Source of the DNA: Planctomycetaceae bacterium | GTDB lineage: Bacteria; Planctomycetota; Planctomycetia; Pirellulales; Pirellulaceae | Assembly: GCA_022614795.1 (NCBI GenBank) | Contig: JAKEHX010000370.1 | Span: 1 to 10,851, forward strand | Length of the DNA stretch: 10,851 nt | Reading direction: 5' to 3' | Shown here: one piece after another, positions 4,955 to 10,851 of the stretch | How positions within the stretch are numbered: the first letter of the stretch is position 1 | How the letters are laid out: every line of letters begins with the position of its first letter | Position numbers and translations under genes: made by a program | Notes under the pieces: model-generated | What the model saw: the letters and a program-made list of their open reading frames with translations, nothing else | Databases searched by the model: none | What the model was told of the DNA's origin: nothing

Positions 4955-5107
4955 ACTTTGCAGCCCTTCCAGCCCGCCTGGCAATTCGCATGGCACATTC
5001 CGCCTGGGCGCGTCATAATTGAGGGTTAGCCAGCCGCCGAACCGTGTTTCTGGCGGCGAGCTACGCTTGCTTGACTCAATACGTCGCCCGTTTTGGGAGT
5101 CATTGTC

Positions 5108-6781
5108 ATGTTTCGCTCGATCGCCCCCCTGCTGACATTGTCAGTTTTCGCGGCCGCTCTGGCGGTCGCTTCTCCCGCCCGGGCCGACAACGAAGGCCAG
5201 GCCGACCTGGACAAGGCCGCGGAATTGAAACTCTCGGCCGAGACCCACGCCGAGCTCGAAAAGGTCGTCGAGCTGGCAGAAAGCGCCCTCAAGAAGGGGC
5301 TCGACAAGGATCAGACGGCATTCGCCAAAGAGATGCTGGCGGCGACGCTGTTTCAGAACGCCAATCGGCGGACCGAGTCGATCTTTGGCCAGTCGCCCCC
5401 CAGCAGCCAGTGGCCGCGACTAAGGCAGATTGCCCTGCGGGACCTCGAAAAGGCCAAGATTCACGATCCCAAGCTCCCCGACATCTATCTCCTCGAAGCC
5501 AAACTCCAGGCGCTCCCCGCCGGCGATGAGAAGGCGGCCCAGGCGGCGATCGATCAAGCGGTCAAGCTACTCACAGCGGCTGACCAGGTGAAGCAGTTGT
5601 CGAAGGCCCTGGTCCTGCGGGCCGCGATGTCGGACGACAAGGACAAGCAGCTTGCCGACTTCGATGCCGCGGTGAAGGCCGATCCCGAGAATTCCGACGC
5701 CTGGCAGGGCCGGGCGCTCATCTACCTGGAGCGCGGTGAAAGCGAGAAGGCGATTGCCGACCTCGAGAAGCTCGTCGAGAAAGAGGCCAACAATCCAGCT
5801 GCGATCGGGGCCTTGGCCGAAGCCCTGACGAACATGAAGAAGTACGACGAGGCCCTGAAATATTGCGGCAAGGTCATTGAACTGGCCCCGCGCTCGACCT
5901 TGGGCTACAGCCTCCGGGCCCGCGTCCACATCCTCAAGGACGATTTGAAGGCGGGACTGTCGGACCTGAACGAAGCCGTGAAGATCAATCCCAACGACCT
6001 GCCGTCGCTCCTGATGCGCAGCCGGCTCAACGCCGCCGAGGGAAAACACGACGAAGCCAGGGCCGATATCGAGAAGGTGCTGCGCCTGGCGCCCGACCTT
6101 CCGCAAGCGATCCTGATGCGGAGCGTGCTCGCCGCGCAGAAGGATAAGTACGGCGAAGCGATCGCCGACGTGCAGATTCTATTGCAGACCGATCCGACCA
6201 ACGTGGAGTATCGCCTCCAGCTGGCGACCTACATGGTGGGGGACAAGCGGCCGCGCAAGGCGATCGACGTCTTGACCTCGATCATCGAGGGAATGGGGGA
6301 CAAGCTCGACGACGAACAGAAGGAGACCAAGTCCGACGCGCTGCGGGCCCGCGGCGACGCCCTGCTCAGCGTGGGCAAACATGCCGACGCGATCAAGGAC
6401 TACGACGAGGCCCTCAAGCTGGACCCCGAAAACACGGGCGTGCTCAATAACCTGGCCTGGGTGCTGGCCACCTCGCCCGACGACGGCGTCCGCAATGCCG
6501 AGCGGTCGATCGAGCTGGGCACGAAGGCCTGCGAGCTGACCAAGTTCGAGAAGCCGCACATCCTCAGCACGCTGGCCAGCGGTTACGCGGAGAAAGGGGA
6601 CTGGGAGACGGCCGTCAAGTGGTCGAACAAGGCGGTCGAGCTGGGGGGCAAGGAGGACGTGGGCGACCAGCTCAAGAAGGAGCTGGAGAGCTACAAGGAG
6701 AAGAAGCCCTGGCGCGAGAAGCAGGAGATCGAAGAGAACACCAAGCCGCTGGGGGCCAAGCCGAACGAGCTGGAAACGTAG
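5108..6781 (+). CDS. Exported tetratricopeptide-repeat (TPR) protein
   Basis: The protein has 557 residues. Residues 1-26 form a signal peptide (hydrophobic core TLSVFAAALAVA, cleavage expected after PARA before DN). The rest is helical: an N-terminal region with paired helices, then TPR units from about 175 to 345, among them AWQGRALIYLERGESEKAI, ALAEALTNMKKYDEAL and the LKINP/LDP-type turns. A further unit lies at ~410-440 (ARGDALLSVGKHADAIKDYD), followed by the NNLAWVLATSPDDGVRNAE segment (from ~446) that typifies planctomycete TPR proteins, one more repeat (~483-513) and a charged tail. It is probably a periplasmic scaffold; the partner is unknown. The start at 5108 is chosen because GGGAG at 5095-5099 lies 8 nt upstream. 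The next gene starts 14 bp after its stop, so they are probably co-transcribed. Confidence 0.88.
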   Translation: MFRSIAPLLTLSVFAAALAVASPARADNEGQADLDKAAELKLSAETHAELEKVVELAESALKKGLDKDQTAFAKEMLAATLFQNANRRTESIFGQSPPSSQWPRLRQIALRDLEKAKIHDPKLPDIYLLEAKLQALPAGDEKAAQAAIDQAVKLLTAADQVKQLSKALVLRAAMSDDKDKQLADFDAAVKADPENSDAWQGRALIYLERGESEKAIADLEKLVEKEANNPAAIGALAEALTNMKKYDEALKYCGKVIELAPRSTLGYSLRARVHILKDDLKAGLSDLNEAVKINPNDLPSLLMRSRLNAAEGKHDEARADIEKVLRLAPDLPQAILMRSVLAAQKDKYGEAIADVQILLQTDPTNVEYRLQLATYMVGDKRPRKAIDVLTSIIEGMGDKLDDEQKETKSDALRARGDALLSVGKHADAIKDYDEALKLDPENTGVLNNLAWVLATSPDDGVRNAERSIELGTKACELTKFEKPHILSTLASGYAEKGDWETAVKWSNKAVELGGKEDVGDQLKKELESYKEKKPWREKQEIEENTKPLGAKPNELET

Positions 6782-6795
6782 TTGTCCGCACTCGC

Positions 6796-7359
6796 ATGAC
6801 CCGCGACTCCGCCCTGGCCTTGATGCACGAGTACACGGCGTCGCTTTCGCTTCGCCGGCACATGCTGGCGGTCGAGGCGGCGATGCGGGCCTATGCCCGC
6901 AAGTGGGGCGAGGACGAAGAGAAATACGGCATCGTCGGCCTGTTGCACGACTTCGACTACGAGCGGTGGCCCGATCCGCCGAACCATCCGCTGAAGGGCG
7001 CGGCCATCTTGAAGGAGCGCGGGTATCCGGATGACGTGATCTACGCCATCAAGTCGCATGCCGATTACCTGACCGATTGCCCCCGCATGAGCCGGCTCGA
7101 CAAGACCCTGTATGCCTGCGACGAGCTGGCGGGCTTCATCACGGCCTGTGCGATGGTCCGGCCCGAGCGGCTGGCGGGGATGCAGGCCAGCAGCGTGAAG
7201 AAGAAGCTCAAGGCCAAGGGTTTTGCCGCGAGCATCAACCGCGACGACATCACCCGCGGCGCGGCGGACCTGGGGGTCGATCTGGACGAGCACATCCAGT
7301 TCGTGATCGACGCAATGGCGGCCGAGGCGGAGGAGCTGGGACTGAAGGCGACCGCCTAA
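6796..7359 (+). CDS. HD-superfamily (HDIG-type) predicted hydrolase
   Basis: The protein has 187 residues, is cytosolic and has no signal peptide. HD-domain residues: H22 (RRHMLAVEAAM), H51-D52 (IVGLLHDFDYERWP), H64 (NHPLKGA), H88 (AIKSHADYL) and D109 (YACDELAGF). This spacing is that of the COG2316-like predicted metal-dependent phosphohydrolases, whose substrate is unknown. The C-terminal third (SVKKKLKAKGFAASINRDDI) is the conserved helical cap of the group. The start at 6796 is the only ATG that gives the family N-terminus; it lies 14 bp after the TPR stop with no clear ribosome binding site, suggesting translational coupling. It converges with the small lipoprotein gene, whose stop codon is 9 bp away; the 8-bp direct repeat CTAAGGCT spans both stops. 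Confidence 0.85.
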   Translation: MTRDSALALMHEYTASLSLRRHMLAVEAAMRAYARKWGEDEEKYGIVGLLHDFDYERWPDPPNHPLKGAAILKERGYPDDVIYAIKSHADYLTDCPRMSRLDKTLYACDELAGFITACAMVRPERLAGMQASSVKKKLKAKGFAASINRDDITRGAADLGVDLDEHIQFVIDAMAAEAEELGLKATA

Positions 7360-7368
7360 GGCTCCGTT

Positions 7369-7737
7369 CTAAGGCTTCTTGAGCACCTGGCTGATGTGCG
7401 CACATTTGCCTTGATATCCCATCACCCCGCGAGCCAGTTCACCCTGGATGGAGAGCTTGTAGGTCTTGCCCGCCTCGAACGCCAGCGGGTAGTCGCGAAT
7501 CTCGCCGCCGTTCCACCAGAGCATGAACTCTTCTTCTGTGCCGACGATGCGACCGCGGCAGCCATCGATCCATACCGGATGCACGCTCGATCCCTCGGCA
7601 GTTGAGTGCCCCAGGTGCTCGTTGGCGTTTATTACGCGAAAGTTCAGGCGCGTCTCGTCGGCGGGTTCAGGTCCACCTGGCGCGGATCCGCAGCCCGCGA
7701 GCGCTTGAATCGCAACCATGCAGGCGATGGCTCGCAC
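7369..7737 (-). CDS. Small predicted lipoprotein of unknown function
   Basis: The protein has 122 residues. MRAIACMVAIQALAGC is a short type II signal peptide with lipobox ALAGC and lipidated C16, followed by a Gly/Pro/Ser linker. The mature domain (~30-122) is β-rich by appearance, with two Cys (60 and 112) that could pair, and a motif EFMLWWNGGEIRDYPLAFEAGKTYKLSI. I do not recognise the family. The start codon is GTG at 7737, fixed by AGGAG at 7745-7749, 7 nt upstream; the internal ATG (Met7) would remove the basic n-region. It lies 28 bp downstream of the DUF4349 gene and is very likely in the same operon. Confidence 0.75.
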   Translation of the reverse strand: MRAIACMVAIQALAGCGSAPGGPEPADETRLNFRVINANEHLGHSTAEGSSVHPVWIDGCRGRIVGTEEEFMLWWNGGEIRDYPLAFEAGKTYKLSIQGELARGVMGYQGKCAHISQVLKKP

Positions 7738-7765
7738 GATTGGGCTCCTGCGGCAAGTGGATGGC

Positions 7766-8608
7766 TCACACGGCCTGCGCGACGATTGTCGGCCGGCGCT
7801 TGATTCGCCGACGAATCAGCCAGACGAACGGGCCCAGAATCAGGGCGAGCACTGCCAGCCACGGCGCTAAGCCGACGATGACCAGGACCCAGCTTTCTGC
7901 GCATTGCCTGAGCAGATCGAGCGATTGCCAAAAGGTCTGGGCAATGCGGCCGGCAAAAGTCGCTTCCGGCGGGCGGAAGTCGCGGCGCTCGAAGGCGCTG
8001 ATTTCGATCGTCGTCATCGCCACGCGGTCGGTCAGATACCGCAGTCGGCCCTGCATGCGCTCGACCTCTTCGCGGACACGGGCCAGCTCCGCTTCCATCG
8101 CGATCACGTCCTTAATCTCGTCGCTCCGCTTGGCGACCAGCTCCAGCAGGCGGGCTTCAAGCTGTTGCTTGTTCTTGAGGCGGGCTTCCAGATCGACGAA
8201 TTCCTCGCTCACATCGGCGGCCTGCACCTCCCGCTGCTCGGCGACTCCCAGCTTTCCCGCCTCCTCCATGAAGCGGTCGAATTGCGGCACAGGAATCCGC
8301 ACCGTCCAGCGGCCCCCGCGCTGCGCGCCGTAAGGACGATCCTCGCGGAACTGGGCCACGTAGCCGCCGGAGGACTTGATCAACTCGCTGATTTTCTTTT
8401 CCGCAACGCCAAAATCGTCCACATGCAGGGCGAGCGTTCCGCGGTAAATGATCTTGCGGACAGCCTCGCGTGGACCGCCGGCCTCCTGGTCCTTCGCCTG
8501 AATCACGGCGGTTTCGACGGCGGGGAAGTCGGACGGCCGTGACTGCGGAGCTGCGCCGCAGCCGGCGATCCCCACGAGCACGAGCAGCGGGAGCGCGGAA
8601 TCGCTCAT
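7766..8608 (-). CDS. DUF4349-domain lipoprotein with C-terminal membrane anchor
   Basis: The protein has 280 residues. A lipobox (GIAGC, C17) ends a short signal, then a linker, and the DUF4349 domain follows from ~52: IIYRGTLALHVDDFGVAEKKI…SSGGYVAQ, RWTVRIPVPQFDRFM, VQAADVSEEFVDLEARL. A coiled coil spans ~135-190 (KNKQQLEARLLELV…ELARVREEVERMQG), then RVAMTTIEIS, and a membrane helix at 240-265 ends in RRRIKRR. That topology, lipidated at one end and spanning at the other, is typical of the family, whose function is unknown. The start at 8608 has AGGAG at 8616-8620, 7 nt away, but then the signal lacks a basic n-region; a start further upstream (up to 8689) would supply arginines. It follows the sigma/kinase gene after 121 bp. 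Confidence 0.85.
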   Translation of the reverse strand: MSDSALPLLVLVGIAGCGAAPQSRPSDFPAVETAVIQAKDQEAGGPREAVRKIIYRGTLALHVDDFGVAEKKISELIKSSGGYVAQFREDRPYGAQRGGRWTVRIPVPQFDRFMEEAGKLGVAEQREVQAADVSEEFVDLEARLKNKQQLEARLLELVAKRSDEIKDVIAMEAELARVREEVERMQGRLRYLTDRVAMTTIEISAFERRDFRPPEATFAGRIAQTFWQSLDLLRQCAESWVLVIVGLAPWLAVLALILGPFVWLIRRRIKRRPTIVAQAV

Positions 8609-8729
8609 GGCGAAGCTCCTGAAGAACAAACCGCGGAGAACAAGCCGCTGGGTATTCGATCTCTCACTACGATCCTGCGGCGTTGCCACTTATTCCCCAA
8701 GGCAGCCGTTTGCGCAGGTGAAGCTGGGA

Positions 8730-10235
8730 TCAATCGAGCGCCGTTGCCAATTCCGCTGCGGTCGCGTACCGATCTTCCGACCGCTTTGCCAGGCAGCGGC
8801 GGCAAACTGAGATCAACTTGCCAGGCACCTCCTTGGTCTCGGCAGGAAAAACCACGGGTGTGCCGGCGACGACCTGCGCGACCGTATCGCGGACGCTGCG
8901 TCCCCGGTGCGGCGGCTGGCCGAAGAGCAGGTAGAACAGCACCGCTCCAAGTCCCCACACATCGGTGCGCGGCGAAATCGGACCCCAACACGGATCGACT
9001 TGCTCGGGCGCCATGAACGCCGGCGTCCCGGCCAATAGTGCCGCCGGCGCTTCGTCGGCCAAACGAACGGCCAGTCCGAAGTCGGCGATGCGAATTTGGC
9101 CAAGCTCATCGAGCAGCAAATTTGCCGGCTTGAGGTCGCAGTGAATGACCCCGTTGTCGTGGGCGGCTTGCACGATCCTAGCGGCCTGGGCGATCCAGGC
9201 CGCCGCCTCCTGGGCTGAGATCGTGCGCCGCCGGGCAACGTCGTGGAGATTGCCGCCTTCGATCATGTCCATCACCAGGAACCAGCCGCCGCCGGGCGTG
9301 CGGCCGATCCCCAGTATGCCGACGATGCCAGGGTGGTCAAGCGCGGCGACCGTGCGGGCCTCGCGCAGAAACCGCTCGACGACGGATGGCTCACCAGCGA
9401 GGGCCTTGCGCAAAAACTTCACCGCGACGAGCCGCCCCGTGCTGCGCTCCAAGCTTCGATAGACCTTTCCCGTCGAGCCAGCGCCGATTTGCTGCTGGAG
9501 GATGTAATCGTGCCAGGAGACGTCGGCGTCAGTGACGGGAAGTGAAGGCGCTGGGAGTAAGCGAGGCTCAGCGGGAGGGCGAGGCTCTTGTCCTCGGGAT
9601 ACGCGCCGAGCCGCTGGCGTCTTAATGGATTTCGCTTCCGCTCGCGACGCCGACCGGGTGGTCAAGATTTTCCGCGCCGCCTCGACCCACCGCCGCACCG
9701 TCCGATCGGTGCAGCCGAGGCGCACGGCAATCTCGCGCTGCTCGTAACCTTGCAGCACCAGCTCGACGACCTCTCGACCGCGATGTGGCAGCTTTGCAAG
9801 AATTGCCTCCAGCTCCTCCACCGCGATCGCCGCCTGGTCCGGCGTTGGCTCTTTGCCGGCCACATGCCGCCAGACACTGCCGTCGCTCGTGGCACGTTCG
9901 CGGGCCGTACTGCGCCGCCTGGCCTTGTGGCGCGCGCCTTGGTGGTAAAGCTTGTGCAGCGTGACTTCAACCAGCAGCCGCCACAGATCGCCGCTCTGGC
10001 CGACTGCGAATCGTCCCTGCCGCGCCGCGACAAAGAAGCTGCGATAGGCCGACTGCACGATGTCTTCGGGATCGACCCGCACCGCCAGGCGGACCGCCAA
10101 TCGGCTGCGGGCCAGCCGCGTCAGCCGCTCGACGTAGCGGGCAAAGACCTCATCCGCGGCCCGCTCGTCGCCGGTCTGAACTCGCCGCAGGAGTTCTGCG
10201 GAGGCATAACCGCTTTGATCAATTCTCTGGCTCAT
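8730..10235 (-). CDS. ECF sigma factor fused to a Ser/Thr protein kinase
   Basis: The protein has 501 residues. Residues ~12-110 are sigma region 2 (VDPEDIVQSAYRSFF). Residues ~135-192 are region 4 (ILAKLPHRGREVVELVLQGYEQREIAVRLGCTDRTVRRWV, a helix-turn-helix). A Pro/Arg-rich linker (~193-240) leads to a full Hanks-type kinase (~244-501): GAGSTG (251-256), K273, E292, HCDLKPAN (365-372), DFG (385-387), APE (409-411), D425. All catalytic residues are present, but HRD reads HCD, so it is a non-RD kinase. There is no membrane helix and no sensor domain after the kinase, so the input must come from a partner. Planctomycetes are known for sigma factors associated with such kinases; phosphorylation of the sigma part is an inference. 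The start at 10235 gives a normal sigma N-terminus, with no clear ribosome binding site. Two lipoprotein genes follow on the same strand. Confidence 0.92.
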   Translation of the reverse strand: MSQRIDQSGYASAELLRRVQTGDERAADEVFARYVERLTRLARSRLAVRLAVRVDPEDIVQSAYRSFFVAARQGRFAVGQSGDLWRLLVEVTLHKLYHQGARHKARRRSTARERATSDGSVWRHVAGKEPTPDQAAIAVEELEAILAKLPHRGREVVELVLQGYEQREIAVRLGCTDRTVRRWVEAARKILTTRSASRAEAKSIKTPAARRVSRGQEPRPPAEPRLLPAPSLPVTDADVSWHDYILQQQIGAGSTGKVYRSLERSTGRLVAVKFLRKALAGEPSVVERFLREARTVAALDHPGIVGILGIGRTPGGGWFLVMDMIEGGNLHDVARRRTISAQEAAAWIAQAARIVQAAHDNGVIHCDLKPANLLLDELGQIRIADFGLAVRLADEAPAALLAGTPAFMAPEQVDPCWGPISPRTDVWGLGAVLFYLLFGQPPHRGRSVRDTVAQVVAGTPVVFPAETKEVPGKLISVCRRCLAKRSEDRYATAAELATALD

Positions 10236-10320
10236 CGCACAAGTCTAGGCGCCAGCATGAGTTAAGGAATACGCGAATTGGCTGTCCGGTGTGGAGGCCC
10301 AATCCGCATTCACTCCATGG

Positions 10321-10348
10321 ATCGACATACCTAGTGCTGCGAGGTTCC
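10321..10348 (-). promoter_or_regulatory. Candidate ECF-type promoter for the sigma/kinase gene
   Basis: On the minus strand GGAACC (10343-10348) is followed after 16 bp by GTCGAT (10321-10326), matching the general ECF pattern GGAAC-N16/17-GTC. It would start a transcript with a leader of about 80 nt to the ATG at 10235. The -35 part overlaps the ribosome binding region of the divergent ferredoxin gene. Short motifs arise by chance, so this is tentative. Confidence 0.3.
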
Positions 10349-10351
10349 ACC

Positions 10352-10636
10352 ATGGCCCACGTTGTGACCAGTCCCTGCTTCGGCTGCAAATACACCGATT
10401 GCGTCGTGGTTTGCCCCGTTGAGGCCTTCCGCGAGGGGGAGCAGATGCTCTACATCGAGCCCGATGTTTGCATCGACTGCGGCGCCTGCGAACCAGAATG
10501 TCCCGTTTCGGCGATCTACTACGAGGATGACGTCCCCGAGGATCAGCGTCCGTTTATCGCACTGAACGCCGAAATGTCGAAGGCCTGCCCTCCGATCTAC
10601 CAGAAGCGCGAGCCGCTCGCCGGCCGCCCGGATTAA
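10352..10636 (+). CDS. fdxA: 7Fe-8S (3Fe-4S/4Fe-4S) ferredoxin, FdxA type
   Basis: This 94-residue soluble electron carrier is close to Azotobacter ferredoxin I throughout: start MAHVVTSPCFGCKYTDCVVVCPV, second motif CIDCGACEPECPVSAIY, then EDDVPEDQRPFIALNAEMS and a short tail. By that alignment C9, C17 and C50 bind the 3Fe-4S cluster and C21, C40, C43 and C46 the 4Fe-4S cluster; C12 matches the free cysteine of the family. The start at 10352 is chosen because GAGG at 10341-10344 lies 7 nt upstream and the protein then begins exactly like its relatives. It diverges from the sigma/kinase gene. Redox partners are not visible in the window. Confidence 0.95.
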   Translation: MAHVVTSPCFGCKYTDCVVVCPVEAFREGEQMLYIEPDVCIDCGACEPECPVSAIYYEDDVPEDQRPFIALNAEMSKACPPIYQKREPLAGRPD

Positions 10637-10738
10637 GTAGCTCCCGTGAGCTCCAGTGCCTTTCTCGCCCTTGCCCGGTGACATACAATTGTGCATTCAT
10701 CGCCCAGCGCGCCATGCTCCTCGCTCCCGCACGGACGT

Positions 10739-10851
10739 ATGTCACTCGACCTCTTCCACCCCCTGATCCGCCAGTGGTTTGACGGCCGCTTCGGCGAGCC
10801 CACCCAGCCGCAGCGCGAGGGATGGCCGCACATCGCCGCCAGCCGGCACAC
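10739..10851 (+). CDS. N-terminus of a probable Lhr-type DEAD/DEAH superfamily 2 helicase (cut by window end)
   Basis: From the ATG at 10739 the frame stays open to the window edge (37 full codons). The residues FHPLIRQWFDGRFGEPTQPQ, then REGWPHIAASRHT, match the start of Lhr-family ATP-dependent helicases. The segment FGEPTQPQ is the Q-motif region, which should be followed by Walker A (APTGSGKT) just beyond the edge. In full, such proteins exceed 800 residues. A TACAAT at 10684-10689 could be its -10 box, with a weak TTTCTC 17 bp upstream. No strong ribosome binding site is visible. It lies 102 bp downstream of fdxA on the same strand and probably has its own promoter. Confidence 0.75.
   Translation, partial: MSLDLFHPLIRQWFDGRFGEPTQPQREGWPHIAASRH

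Larger units (their letters stand above)
4752..5107. other. Non-coding gap with dispersed repeats and the TPR-gene leader
   Basis: This 356-bp stretch has no credible gene. It contains the heptamer array (4813-4861), a strong hairpin (4930-4954) and, near 5014-5019, a CATAAT that could be a -10 box for the TPR gene but has no convincing -35. A 6-bp inverted repeat (5034-5039 with 5053-5058, GCCGCC/GGCGGC) lies in the presumed leader. No U-rich terminator follows the Fae-like gene. Confidence 0.6.

Noticed and set aside
4997..5019. Sigma-54 type promoter (TGGCAC near 4991) before the TPR gene
   Set aside because: The required TTGC-type -12 element at the correct spacing is missing.
7602..8542. 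Two long plus-strand frames of 243 and 212 codons
   Set aside because: Both lie antisense to the lipoprotein and DUF4349 genes, which have strong ribosome binding sites and domain matches. The shadows have Arg/Ser-rich or His-rich non-protein-like composition.
9588..10265. 225-codon plus-strand open frame
   Set aside because: It is antisense to the sigma/kinase gene, whose domains and motifs are unambiguous; long shadows are expected at this GC content.

Overview
The window looks like a chromosomal stretch of a planctomycete, most likely of the Pirellulales type. The case is inference from several things together: high GC content; one polypeptide that joins an ECF sigma factor to a Hanks-type Ser/Thr kinase; a secreted TPR protein with the C-terminal repeat style common in that phylum; a formaldehyde-activating-enzyme (Fae) relative; two DUF4349-type/small lipoproteins; and many short intergenic repeats. 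No phage or complete mobile element is visible.

Layout. Positions 1-200 hold the N-terminal part of a broken leftward gene and possibly the tail of an unrelated rightward gene. From 1441 leftward runs a probable stress/regulatory operon: an MpsC-family (DUF2294) protein, CsrA, and a GlsB/YeaQ-type membrane protein. The 369-bp gap upstream (1418-1786) is not empty. It carries a candidate structured RNA or attenuating leader on the minus strand that ends in a near-ideal intrinsic terminator, and a second long imperfect hairpin in the leader of a second, divergent MpsC-family gene (1787-2167). Next on the minus strand come a TrhA/hemolysin III membrane protein, tRNA-Val(UAC), a G-run element with quadruplex potential, and a YedJ/YpgQ-like HD phosphohydrolase.

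On the plus strand, a Fae homologue (4164-4751) keeps most of the pterin/substrate-pocket residues but lacks the catalytic His. A repeat-rich gap (4752-5107) follows, then a secreted TPR protein closely followed by an HD-superfamily protein. These converge on a minus-strand group: ECF-sigma/kinase fusion, DUF4349 lipoprotein, small lipoprotein. A 7Fe-8S ferredoxin (FdxA) is divergent from the sigma/kinase gene, and the window ends inside the N-terminus of a probable Lhr-type helicase.

The most interesting regions are the structured leader upstream of mpsC-csrA-glsB, the active-site-altered Fae protein, and the sigma factor fused to a non-RD kinase with a possible ECF-type promoter upstream of it.
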